Assembly: GCA_018136815.1 (NCBI GenBank)
Contig: CM030942.1
Location: forward strand, 3,817,938 to 3,855,537
Direction: 5' to 3'
DNA from: Isochrysis galbana
Lineage: Eukaryota; Haptophyta; Isochrysidales; Isochrysidaceae
Length of the DNA stretch: 37,600 nucleotides
This document shows positions 29,601-37,600 of the stretch, piece after piece; within the stretch, counting starts at the first letter, position 1; every line of letters begins with the position of its first letter. A program made the translations under genes and the position numbers. The notes beneath the pieces are model-generated. The model was not told the origin of the DNA. It ran no database searches and saw nothing but the letters and a program-made list of their open reading frames with translations.

Positions 29601-31356
29601 CACGAGCCAGCTCGTGATGCTGGTCAAGGACGGGCCACTCGTGCCCATCCTCGTGCGCGGCCAGAAGTGGCAGAGGGGCTTGGCGGAGCGGCGCGAAGTG
29701 TTCGCGGCCGCGTGGAATTGGGTGGACGCGTACGTGCAGGTTGAATACGAGCAGCAACCTGCCGTCGTGGGCATGCTGCGGCAGGCGATGCGAAGCCGAC
29801 GCGCCGTGCTCCTCCTCGACGGGCTCGACGAGTGCGGAAGCACGCGCCGGCTCTTTGAGGCGCATATCGGCGGCATGCTCCTACCGCAGGGTCACGTGGT
29901 GGTGGCGCTCTCTCGGCCGGCTGGGCTAGGCGAGGCGAACATGCGCGCGTTCCGCCGCGCCAGCCTGCTGCCGTTGAGCGAGGCGCAGCAGCAGCGCATG
30001 CTCGAGCAACGGCTGCCGGATGTTGCCGAGCGTGCGAAGCTGTGGAACTACATCGTCGAGCGACTACCGCGCGACGCAGAGGGTAAGCGCATCACGTCCA
30101 ACCCGCTGATGCTCTCGATGCTCGCTTCGATCGCCGAGCTGCGTGTTGGCCACGAGATGCCGCGCTCGGTTGCCGACTTGTACACCGTGGCGACAGACGC
30201 GATGCTCGTGCGTGCAAAGGCAGGCACGGAGGGCAGCTTGCTGGCACAGCCCACCGGATCGAAGCTCAGTGCGCTCTTGCGCAAGCTGTTCCTGCAGGCT
30301 CAGCTGGCGGAGCGACGCGTCATTGATAGTGAGCTGATCAATAGTGCCATCGGCAAGGACGCGCCGTGGCTCATTGAGTGCATACGGAACGACCGCGTGG
30401 CATTGCTGAGCTTGCTTCAGGCGGAGCCGCTTGAGGTGCAGGCGCCACACCTATCGTTTCAGGAGTATATGGCGGCGGTTGCAATTGCAGATGGCGCGGA
30501 GCTGCATGTGCAAACGGTAGAGCAGCTAAGCGCTTTCTGGGCCAACACCATGCGGCTGGGTGCCGAGCTGGGTGAGCGGTTTGCCAATGCGCTCGCTGAC
30601 CAGTTGGGGCTCTCGTCCATGGAGGAGGTGACAGTGGACCGCCCTGCCAGTGTGGTGGCATGCTGTGCAGCACTGGGTGCCATGCTCCAGTCGACGACGG
30701 TGAGGGTGAAGAAGATAAGGTGAGTTTGCTTCCATTGCGTAGAGGGTGAAATGGGTGCTGGGTTCGGTTGCAGCTTCAAGGCCTAGCAGGGGAAAATGTT
30801 TGTTTTATGGAATGCACCTTTGAAGGGGCATGCAGTCCATGAAGAGGTTGTTCACATGGCGATGGCTGGCATGGCGGATGCCCACACCCTTCACCCACCC
30901 CACTGAGCAAATCGAGCACCACACACACTTTCATTATGTCCACCTCGGTTTCTCACTTGTTCCTCACTAGCCTCATGAAGACCTGTTTTGCCATGCAGCT
31001 TTTGTAGTGGTGCTATCGATGATGTGGGTCTCAAAGAGCTCTTTGCAGTCATCCCATTCAAGGGGGCGTTGAACAGTCTCCAAAGTCTCTATCTTGGTGA
31101 CAACAAAATTGGTGATGAGGGGATGAAGGCATTCGCAGAGGCCATATCCAAGGGGGCCCCTTGGATATGGCCTTTGCAAATGCCTTCATCCCTTCATCGC
31201 CAATTTTGTTGTGACCAAGATAGAGATTTTCGAGATTGTTCAAGGCCCCCTTGGATGTGGCCTCTGCAAATGCCTTCATCCCCTCATCGCCGATTTTGTT
31301 GTTCCAGAGACCGAGATTTTCGAGATTGTTCAAGGCCCCGTTGGATATGGCCTTGA
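26692..31356 (+). CDS. NLR-like protein: RGWC-motif N-terminal region, NACHT ATPase, LRRs (array disrupted)
   Basis: Exons 26692-30719 and 30999-31356, joined across a GTGAGT...GCAG intron with matching phase (VKKI-S-FCSGAIDDVG); as assembled, 1461 residues. I chose the ATG at 26692 because no ATG-initiated frame lies upstream; the first ~150 residues are low-complexity. Residues about 260-440 hold SYPWLSADHP, HITGLFWDYASLPQKPR and DDRGWCFFESVVSSEL, a conserved-looking domain I cannot name. About 637-660 is a GRE-rich microsatellite. The P-loop AGPAAGKTTL is at about 960-969, Walker B AVLLLDGLDECG at about 1038-1049, then NACHT winged-helix-like sequence (ITSNPLMLSMLA, LSFQEYMAAVA). NACHT proteins are STAND NTPases that oligomerise on sensing a ligand; in animals and fungi many act in immunity. 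Two forward LRR units follow before the reading frame enters an inverted segment and stops at 31354-31356. Confidence 0.82.
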
Positions 31357-31518
31357 CAAATGCCTTCATTCCCTCAGGGCCAATGTCATTGCCACCAAGG
31401 TCGAGATTTTTGAGATTATTCAAGGCCCCCTTGGATGTGGCCTCTGCAAATGCCTTCATCCCCTCATCGCCGATTTTGTTGTTCCAGAGACCGAGATTTT
31501 CGAGATTGTTCAAGGCCC
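31157..31518 (-). other. Inverted LRR segment inside the NLR-like gene
   Basis: Four 90-bp LRR units are readable only on the minus strand (cores NLENLGLWNNKIGDEGMKAF, NLKNLDLGGNDIGPEG, a second GLWNNKIGDEG unit and NLENLYLGHNKIGDEG). Before 31157 and after 31518 the same family reads on the plus strand. The left junction is a 16-bp-arm palindrome (GGCCATATCCAAGGGG against CCCCTTGGATATGGCC), the right one has CGAGATTTTCGAGATT facing AATCTCGAAAATCTCG. The two GLWNN units, 180 bp apart, look identical over more than 75 bp, a sign of recent duplication or conversion. Confidence 0.85.
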
Positions 31519-31636
31519 CTTGAATAATCTCGAAAATCTCGATCTCTCATACAACAAAATTGGTGATGAGGGAAGGAAGACATTTGCAGAGGCTCTATCC
31601 AAGGGAGCCTTGAACAATCTCAAACTGAGGTTGTGA
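31519..31636 (+). pseudogene. Terminal forward LRR units of the NLR-like gene, cut off by the inversion
   Basis: The plus strand resumes with NLENLDLSYNKIGDEGRKTF, then AEALSKGALNNLKLRL and a TGA at 31634-31636. This would be the natural C-terminus of the LRR array if the inverted segment were in forward orientation. In the present arrangement it is separated from the main frame by the stop at 31356. A GTGAGT at 31641 could be a donor in the 3' UTR. Confidence 0.65.
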
Positions 31637-31650
31637 ATGAGAAGTGAGTG

Positions 31651-31772
31651 TCGCCATGTCCCGCCGCGTCCTGTCGCATCCGGCCACGTCCTGCCGCGTC
31701 CCGCCGCGTCCTGCTGCATCCTGCCGCGTCTTGCCGCGTCCCGCCGTGTCCCGCCGTGTCCCGTGCACAGTT
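31651..31772 (+). repeat. 10-bp minisatellite, about 11 copies
   Basis: TCCCGCCGCG/TCCTGCCGCG units in perfect 10-bp register with point changes. It lies between a possible donor (GTGAGT, 31641) and a possible acceptor (GTGCACAG, about 31772), so it may be an intron or spacer. Confidence 0.8.
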
Positions 31773-32484
31773 GGTGGACTTGGTGCCAAGAACCTCACTA
31801 ACACACGTGGAACAAGCCTTGGAGCGGCCTCAGCTTGGCTTTTGCAAGCATTTCCACAAGACTCCCACTTTTCAATCAGCTGTAGCCAAAGTGTGTCATA
31901 CTCGTGCTCTGAAGAGATGGAGTGCCCTATTGACCGCAAACAAGTCACGCATTGGCTTCCATGGTGGAATGCGCAAGCGCCTTGGAGAAGAACAATGGAT
32001 AGCCTTTGTGAAATTTGCAGAGATTGAGTACAAGCCCATGTTCCTACGTGCTCTCCAACCAATTGATGGAATGGTCCATTGTTCTGGCACACTTGAAGGT
32101 TCCCCATGCCCTCATGGTATTTGCATCAATCTTAATGAGGTTGACTCAATTGAACTTGGAGAGCGCCTTGCTGGGCTCCACCTCGACCACTCATATGATG
32201 TCACGCACATTTGCAATGTCTGGAGCCACGCTCTCCCAGATAAGCCATGCTCTTGGGATGATGGTCTTTGTGGCCACCTAATTGGACATCTTCTTTTTGG
32301 TACTGAAGATCACATTCTTTCAGCTTGTAGCAAGCGCAAGGTTTGGTGTAAGCAAGTTCATCTTCGTTGTGGAAATGTGCGTGGAAAGAAAGGCGTGCGA
32401 CAAGTAAGTGATTTTTGCCACAATGTTGGTCATGCTCACTATAGCCATGTGCTCACTGTGAGTGACATCAAGTGGCTAGCATGA
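31773..32484 (+). CDS. Unrecognised protein, about 236 residues, Cys/His-rich C-terminal half
   Basis: The frame is open from upstream (through the minisatellite) to TGA at 32482-32484; I start the supported part after the CACAG. The sequence is protein-like throughout: GFCKHFHKTPTFQSAVAKV, RWSALLTANKSRIGFHGGMR, EEQWIAFVKFAEIEYKP, then CPHGICINLNEV, LHLDHSYDVTHICNVW, KPCSWDDGLCGHLIGHLLFG and VWCKQVHLRCG. The clustered Cys/His suggest metal binding, and LxLDHxxDVTHIC faintly recalls HNH-type modules, but I would not assign it. Base composition is nearer 45-50% GC, lower than the NACHT exon, like the LRR exon just before it. It could be a separate gene, a further exon of the NLR-like transcript or a mobile-element ORF. 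Confidence 0.5.
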
Positions 32485-33008
32485 TGGTCCAAGCCTCCCA
32501 CCCTTGTTCAAGCATAGTTGTTGCGTCAGCTCGCGAGCTCGCAGGGTTTTAGAGCTTACACTGATATCAGTAACTTGTATCAGCTTGCAAGCGGCAATAA
32601 CAAAACTGACGTCCTAAAAACAAAACTGCTGGCGCCGCGCCGCCGCTAATAGCCGCTAATGCCTTGCCATGCTCGCGAGGGGATTACAGCCACAGAGTGC
32701 GAGCGATGCGCGATGGGAGTATGCGAGTGCAATTGAACCTCCACCTCTCACTCTCACTCTCCAGAAGTGGGAGGATCTGCACAGTAATCCACTGGGGCAA
32801 GAATCCTCAAAAAATGGGGTGTTGCTGATAATCTGACAGAGCCTAGCCCACTCCCTGCTACAGATGCAAAAAAAAGACGCTCGTCCAGATAAGACCCTCA
32901 TGTCACACCATAAATTCCAACGCGGCATCGAACCGCAGATGTTTCGCGATGCGGTCATACAACATCTCCATTGAGCCATCACGGCAAAAGTTTACTTGAA
33001 GCAAATTA
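32485..33008. other. No gene seen
   Basis: Contains a MITE-like AGCTTACACTGATATCAGTA fragment at about 32551 and a CGCCGCGCCGCCGC run. A minus-strand ORF (32656-32982) has no recognised motif. Confidence 0.35.
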
Positions 33009-34046
33009 TCAAAATGAAGTACTTTTGTCTTCTAGGCGTAGGCCCAGGTCAATCCTTTTAGCAAAAGTCGCCCAAACTTGTCGGATTTTCCGCGGAACTA
33101 GTTGGCGTAGTCCGCCGTCCGCCGTGACTAGGATCTCCCATGGGCCGGAGGCACTCTTGGAAAGGAAGTCGGGCTCGAGGTCCACGCCCTCCAACTTGTT
33201 GAGGTGGGCTACGATGGTGCTAAGGACCTCTTCGTCCTTAGCCTTGTGGCCGCGTTCGTACGCTGTGAATACGATGATGATTTTTTGGAAGGCTTCGAAT
33301 TCTGCTTCGTCTTCTTGCTCTAAGTCCTCATCGAGCTGTGCCACCTGCGTGGCCGGGGTGGGGGGTGTGGTTAATCCTTTGTTTGGCTGTGTCTCCTTTG
33401 GGCCCGGCGGGCTCATCGTGGTCCTTCCGCTGACGCCTCTCTCCGAGGGTGTAGGGCTGTTGGGGCCTTGTGTTGTTTCCTGTATGTTCTGATGGCTCTG
33501 ATGTTGGGTCTCTTGGGTCGATGCCGGGTCTGTCTCTTGCTCGCGCGCGGCGCTTTTGTTGTCTCGTCTCCTCGTGTTGCAGGGCGCTCCTCCCCTGTCG
33601 TCACCTTTGTTGCCCTTGGCCCCCTTCTTGGGGGTCCATCTTTGCTCAATGCCATCTGCATTGTATTGTGTCGACATGCCCTCTTGGGGGTCATGTCCAT
33701 GATGGTGCCGGGCCAGCCCCTCGTGCCGGGGCACAAGGGCGGTACCACGGCTGTGAAGGGGCCAGGCCCGGAGGCCTTCCCTATTGGGGTGTCTTGTGTA
33801 TGGAGTGTGCTGGGTGTGGCTGAGGAGGGTGGGGTGTGTGTGCTGCATGTTGACTGTTGCCAGCATGCAGGCCTTGGTCGCTCTGTTCTTGATGGCGTCC
33901 GGGCGAGGGACGCTGGCTCTTGCGCCCACCTAATCGGGCGGGTCGTCTTGACGCGGTCGCTTCGGCGATAGGGGGGTGTCCATGAACGCTTCATCCATTG
34001 CGGCGAGGGCGGCGGCGGCGAGAGCGGGCGGCGGCGCGCGCTCCAT
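33009..34046 (-). mobile_element. Retrotransposon ORF1-like frame with one in-frame stop
   Basis: Minus strand from ATG 34046: MERAPPPALAAAALAAMDEA, MDTPLSPKRPRQDD, then a TAG at 33932-33930, after which the same frame runs on for 306 codons to 33009. The long part is Gln/Thr/Pro-rich and basic, then acidic (QLDEDLEQEDEAEFEAFQ), then ends with a folded-looking region (IIIVFTAYERGHKAKDEEVL, IVAHLNKLEGVDLEPDFLS, WEILVTADGGLRQLVPRKI). Fragments of the same ORF at 548-640 and 1403-1510 show it is repetitive. The order (disordered basic/acidic part, then a small C-terminal domain) suits a gag-like or ORF1 protein of a non-LTR element. No RT or endonuclease is attached here. The early stop means this copy is inactive, or begins at a later start. 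Confidence 0.55.
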
Positions 34047-34051
34047 GACCC

Positions 34052-34067
34052 TATCGTTTTAACGATA
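34052..34067 (-). promoter_or_regulatory. Stem-loop upstream of ORF1, second copy
   Basis: TATCGTTAAAACGATA, a 7-bp-arm hairpin, followed by GGGTC and ATG on the minus strand. It is the covarying partner of the hairpin at 1387-1402. Confidence 0.55.
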
Positions 34068-34700
34068 ATTGGCGTGCTGTTGTCACAGATACATACTCCT
34101 ATGCACCCTTCCACATCTCCCCCCTCGCGGGCCCCCGGCCCCCATTCTAACTCCCCACAAGTTAAAATGAGGGAAAACCCATTAAGGTGGTAGGTACAAC
34201 TATCGGCGGGGCTTCTACGGCCGATCCCATGGGCGGCGGCCGCGCTGGCACGGGCCCGCTCCTCTGGGGCTATGGCTCCGCAACCCTTAGCAGAAGGGCC
34301 GCTGGGCCGCGGCTGTGGAGAGCCATCCACCTGGGCCATGATCGGGCCCGGATGGCTGGTTCCTCCCATTGTCGCGATCGCCGAGGGTGGGCCTCCTCCC
34401 CCACCCCTCTCCTCGCCGCCAGCGTGGCAGCGAGGAGCGAGCGCAAGGCGGGTCTGGTGGGCATATGCGCGGCCTCTTGGGCGCAGAAGCGGGGCAGGTC
34501 GGCAACACCGATATGTGGGGCAACTCTCGTGCCGCTGGGCGCGCAATGATGGCCGCAGGTGCCGCGTTCTGGCGGCCATTCTGGCGGGCTCTCAACGTTG
34601 GTGTTGAACGTCTGCATGCGAGGCGGCAGAATTCGAGGTGGTGGCGGGCAGGAGCGGCGCTCCCCGGCTACGAGGCGCATGCAGATTCGTCCAGATTGCC
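34068..34700. other. GC-rich spacer, no sure gene
   Basis: Long minus-strand frames exist (through 34579), but they are Ala/Pro/Arg-rich and run in a different frame from ORF1. I see no family motif. It may be the 5' region of the ORF1 element or filler beside the inverted repeat. Confidence 0.3.
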
Positions 34701-35242
34701 TTGGGGCTCCATGCACGGGCGTGGCTTGCTGTGCATAGCCTCCTAGAGTCCGCGCTTGGCGTCGGAGTTGAATATCGCCGGATATCAGCAGAAGCATGCG
34801 CAAGGAGTGTCCGTGCCGTACGTGTTGGTGTGAGCGCTGAGGTTGGTTTCAAGAGCTGTGAGTAGGCTCATATGGAAGATCAGAGTAAATGCTCTCTAGC
34901 TCATATTTTTTGGTGTATTTTACAGGCCCTCCCGGAGACTTAAAGGCGTCTAAGTCCAAAAAATACCCATTGCTGTCTTTTCTCAAGTTACCGTGGCTCA
35001 AAAGACGGATTGCAAGTCCCTAAAATTCACCAGAAAATATGAGGTAGAGAGCATTTACTCTGATCTTCCATATGAGCCTACTCACAGCTCTTGAAACCAA
35101 CCTCAGCGCTCACACCAACACGTACGGCACGGACACTCCTTGCGCATGCTTATGCTGATATCCGGCGATATTCAACTCCGACGCCAAGCGCGGACTCTAG
35201 GAGGCTATGCACAGCAAGCCACGCCCGTGCATGGAGCCCCAA
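34701..35242. repeat. Large inverted repeat, about 223-bp arms, about 96-bp loop
   Basis: Arm 1 is 34701-34923, arm 2 35020-35242. They begin and end with TTGGGGCTCCATGCACGGGC and its complement, and pair almost base for base by eye (scattered single mismatches such as CAGAAG/CATAAG). Arm 2 ends 12 bp before the stop codon of the transposase gene. This is either a pair of terminal repeats from two abutting copies, or a foldback structure. A transcript running on from the transposase would form a long hairpin RNA. Confidence 0.85.
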
Positions 35243-35254
35243 CACAACCTGCGA

Positions 35255-37600
35255 CTAGAACACGCACTCTTCGCACTCATCAAGCAACAGGTACCAAGCA
35301 CCGTGCTCCACGGATGACAGTGAGTCGTCGTCCGCCGCTGTGGTGAAGTACGAATCGTGCGACAGGTAATGCGCGGCCGTTGTGTCATCAACGTCATAGT
35401 ACACCAGCCAGTTTGCGACGTCCTCGCCATCTAGCTCAGTGTCGTCCATATTTGCTTCGAGGATGGTGCCTTGCAGCCACCCAGCTCCATCCCAATAGCA
35501 CATCACCGTCCGATCGGTCAGATCCTCTGTCTCAGCCGGTGGGACGCGCTGCTGTGGATGCCAACCGGTTGCACCGCTGCAAACCATGCCGTGCGCTGCA
35601 GCCGCGTGATCTTGGGACGACCCGGCACCTGATATGTCGGCATCCTCCCCTACTAGACTTCCCCCGTTGAGGAGGTTGCGGCACCTTGTCGACTTTGCAT
35701 GGCACAGGTTGGTGCACATTGTGGCGGCTTCCCGGCAAGGGCAGCCACGTTGGCACGTGGCGGTGCACGTACACGCTCCTACCACACCTTTACCCTGCGC
35801 TCCAGAAGTCGAACGGGACTTGCCACCGGTGTCGCCCTTGTACTTGTAGCGATGATCGGTCTTATAGTTTTGGCGTTTCTCAGTGAGAGATTTGCGCTGT
35901 TGGCTACGCTTCCGTTTGTACTCTACTGTTTTCCGGAACATGCTGCGTTTCGCTCTGACAGACACTCGCTGCATCCACTGCGCGCGCTGCGCAGGCCTAC
36001 TCTGCAGGCCAACGAGCTCGAAGAGGCGCGACTCCATCGTCCCGAAGGCCTCGATCCTGTCGTCTGTCTCACCTTTCAACAAGAGCTGCCTGCGAAATTT
36101 GTGGATGCAAACGTTCTGCACGTGTGCCATAGCGAGACCAGTGGAGCAAACGTAGTGTGTGGGCCTCAGCTGCTTCTCCTTGGTTCTGTAATGCAGTGCA
36201 ACGGTGCCGACGCGCTCTGAGGCATTCTGGCACATTGCGCCACGCTCCGGGTGAATCACACCATCGATATTGTTAAAGAACTTAGTCTTGAGCCACGCCT
36301 CCATTTCGGCCCGGAAGTCTGCACAATCATTCCACTGCCGGGACACGTATGGCTCACCGTTTGGCAATGTCAGGTCATGCAAGCGGCAAGTCCGTAGCTT
36401 GCCGGTGAGGAAGCCCTTCCCCTCGTGGATATTGCTAAGGTGATTCACCATTTCTTCGATCCCTTGGACTGCAAGGGACGACATTGATGGTAACGGAGAC
36501 TGCATGTCCGGAGATTGCTCTGTGCCTGCCGCGGCTGCTGCTTCCCTCGCAGTCCGAGCCTCGGTCTCCGCTTTCGCGCGCCAGTCCTTCGCGCTGCGCA
36601 AAGCTGCCGATGTAGATCGCTGCCATGATTTGACAAGAGGGTGAGCCTGCACATTCAGACCGCGATGGTCTTTGGGCTGCCGCTTGTCCACTTCGCCTAG
36701 CTGAGTGATACGGTCCTTGCAACTGCACGTCTTATGAAGGCGATGTCCAACCTCGAACGCCTTTGCGCCTGCGTTCTTGCCCAAGTGGTTGGAGCAGTCG
36801 AAAACGCGAAGTTGGGAACAGTAGTTCGTGCGGCCGGTGGTTTGCTTCGCCTTGGCAAGCACTAGCGGGATCAACAAGTTCGTTGAGGCGTCACCGTCGA
36901 GCACGATACCGTCGAGGGAAGGACGAACACGCAGGTTGTACTTGTCAATGAGGGCGTCGAGATCGCCTTTCTCGAACCAGTCGACTATGTCATCCAGCAT
37001 CTCGCCGCAGCCGATGGCGTCCATGGCCTTCGGAGTGAACTCAAAACCGCCCTTACCACTGAGCATGTCCGTGCCAATGCAGTAGTGCCGATACGCGAGG
37101 ATGCCCCCGGAGTCGAGGTCACACATTGTGCCTGAGCCATTGAGCGAGTTGCGTCCACGTGTGAGCCAGAACATGTCGTTCGTGAGGACGAGCTGTTCGA
37201 TTGAACCGTATCGTACGACCAAGTAGCGCACCAACTCAAGCATCTCCTTCTGCAGCTTCTCGATCCACGGTAGGAGCTTGCTAAGGTATCGGTCGAAGGT
37301 GTTATGCGACATCACTTGCTCCCCTTGCGCGATCGCCACAGTTGCGTAGTCCGAATACATCTGCCCTGCGAGCAGGCACCCAAGAACCTTCATCACGATG
37401 TACTCCGGTCGAGAGTTGGTTTGCTTCCTCCGCTTTTGCTTCCGCCGATCATTCTTAGTCAGCCCATCGCCATCCTCATCCATTCCCTCCGAGCCCGAGT
37501 CCACGTCGAGATTGATACGGCATGCCTTGCCCGTCTTGATGTTGATCATGTCCCCACACACTGAGCACATGAACGGGAGCATCACCGAGTGAATGGCCAT
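35255..37600 (-). CDS. Mutator-like DDE transposase with CXC domain and Tudor-like C-terminus
   Basis: Open frame of 781 codons from an ATG at the very edge (37600) to the stop at 35255; it may begin further upstream. Layout: Cys pair MCSVCGDMI (11-19); basic linker; helical region with MSHNTFDRYLSKLLPWIEKL (97-116); GGFEFTPKAMDAIGCGEMLD (184-203); DGIVLDGDASTN (230-241, acidic motif); RVFDCSNHLGKNAG (265-278); NASERVGTVALHYRTKEK (459-476, likely third acidic residue), as in the Mutator-like transposase domain. Next a basic stretch (548-590), then a tesmin/CXC-type cluster CTCTATCQRGCPC...CTNLCHA...CRNL (610-643), then MCYWDGAGWLQGTILEANMD...NWLVYYDVDD (700-740), which has the look of a Tudor/Agenet barrel. 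It would bind DNA through CXC and perhaps modified histones through the tail. No frame damage, so possibly active. Assignment to the Mutator superfamily is from motif order only. Confidence 0.72.
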   Translation of the reverse strand: MAIHSVMLPFMCSVCGDMINIKTGKACRINLDVDSGSEGMDEDGDGLTKNDRRKQKRRKQTNSRPEYIVMKVLGCLLAGQMYSDYATVAIAQGEQVMSHNTFDRYLSKLLPWIEKLQKEMLELVRYLVVRYGSIEQLVLTNDMFWLTRGRNSLNGSGTMCDLDSGGILAYRHYCIGTDMLSGKGGFEFTPKAMDAIGCGEMLDDIVDWFEKGDLDALIDKYNLRVRPSLDGIVLDGDASTNLLIPLVLAKAKQTTGRTNYCSQLRVFDCSNHLGKNAGAKAFEVGHRLHKTCSCKDRITQLGEVDKRQPKDHRGLNVQAHPLVKSWQRSTSAALRSAKDWRAKAETEARTAREAAAAAGTEQSPDMQSPLPSMSSLAVQGIEEMVNHLSNIHEGKGFLTGKLRTCRLHDLTLPNGEPYVSRQWNDCADFRAEMEAWLKTKFFNNIDGVIHPERGAMCQNASERVGTVALHYRTKEKQLRPTHYVCSTGLAMAHVQNVCIHKFRRQLLLKGETDDRIEAFGTMESRLFELVGLQSRPAQRAQWMQRVSVRAKRSMFRKTVEYKRKRSQQRKSLTEKRQNYKTDHRYKYKGDTGGKSRSTSGAQGKGVVGACTCTATCQRGCPCREAATMCTNLCHAKSTRCRNLLNGGSLVGEDADISGAGSSQDHAAAAHGMVCSGATGWHPQQRVPPAETEDLTDRTVMCYWDGAGWLQGTILEANMDDTELDGEDVANWLVYYDVDDTTAAHYLSHDSYFTTAADDDSLSSVEHGAWYLLLDECEECVF

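Noticed and set aside
31058-31513. Separate antisense LRR gene
   Set aside because: It lacks a start, splice sites and its own ends. Its edges coincide with inverted-repeat joints inside a forward LRR array, so an inverted segment explains it better.
31651-31772. CRISPR-like array
   Set aside because: The 10-bp units are contiguous with no spacers, so this is a minisatellite in a eukaryotic genome.
33929-34046. In-frame TAG in ORF1 as evidence of stop-codon recoding
   Set aside because: Host genes here end at normal TAG, TGA and TAA stops, and other copies of this element are broken, so decay is the simpler reading.
33413-34579. 388-codon minus-strand ORF
   Set aside because: It is out of frame with the ORF1 supported by two other copies, and is Pro/Ala/Arg-rich without motifs.

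Overview
The window looks like nuclear DNA from a photosynthetic protist with a secondary, red-lineage plastid; a haptophyte is my best guess and is inference only. The evidence is: spliced genes with short GT-AG introns (76-280 nt, often with GTGCGC, GTGCGT or GTGAGC donors), a GC-rich sequence full of G/C homopolymers and microsatellites, an N-terminus that looks like signal peptide plus transit peptide with Phe just after the likely cleavage point, LRR genes of the ribonuclease-inhibitor type, and many eukaryotic transposons. About a dozen genes or gene fragments can be supported; much of the rest is transposon-derived or simple sequence.

Layout. 1-312: 3' end of a coiled-coil gene (+). 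544-2808: pieces of a retrotransposon ORF1, an unrecognised exon (-) and copy A of a dispersed repeat. 2932-5246 (-): lipid-A-disaccharide synthase (lpxB-like), rebuilt from five exons. 5400-6760: microsatellites and one transposon end. 6886-9356 (+): red chlorophyll catabolite reductase-like gene in four exons, with a likely plastid-targeting leader. 9357-13621: no secure host gene; another ORF1 fragment, repeats, and a TTAA-flanked 895-bp element carrying a zinc-ribbon ORF. 13916-14947 (-): family-16 methyltransferase. 15115-15535: repeat copy B. 16195-18009 (+): intronless 604-residue coiled-coil protein. 19358-21255 (-): three-exon LRR protein. 21930-25514: PIF/Harbinger-type DNA transposon with terminal inverted repeats, TA flanks and a spliced DDE transposase, interrupted by a LINE reverse-transcriptase scrap, repeat copy C and a 100-N gap. 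25592-26101: 510-bp MITE with an 8-bp target-site duplication. 26692-31636 (+): NLR-like gene (RGWC-motif region, NACHT ATPase, LRRs). 31771-32484 (+): unrecognised ORF. 33009-34046 (-): fuller retrotransposon ORF1. 34701-35242: inverted repeat with about 223-bp arms. 35255-37600 (-): Mutator-like transposase with an added CXC domain and a Tudor-like C-terminus.

The most striking structure is in the NLR-like gene. Its LRR exon runs forward for two repeats, then about 360 bp holding four LRR units lies in reverse orientation, then the array resumes forward. Both junctions are inverted-repeat joints, and turning the segment round would give one open LRR array. It is either a real microinversion (possibly a switchable receptor module) or an assembly artefact.

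The host genes do not form an operon or an obvious pathway. lpxB-like, RCCR-like and possibly the methyltransferase suggest organelle or endomembrane functions. The NLR-like gene suggests intracellular sensing.
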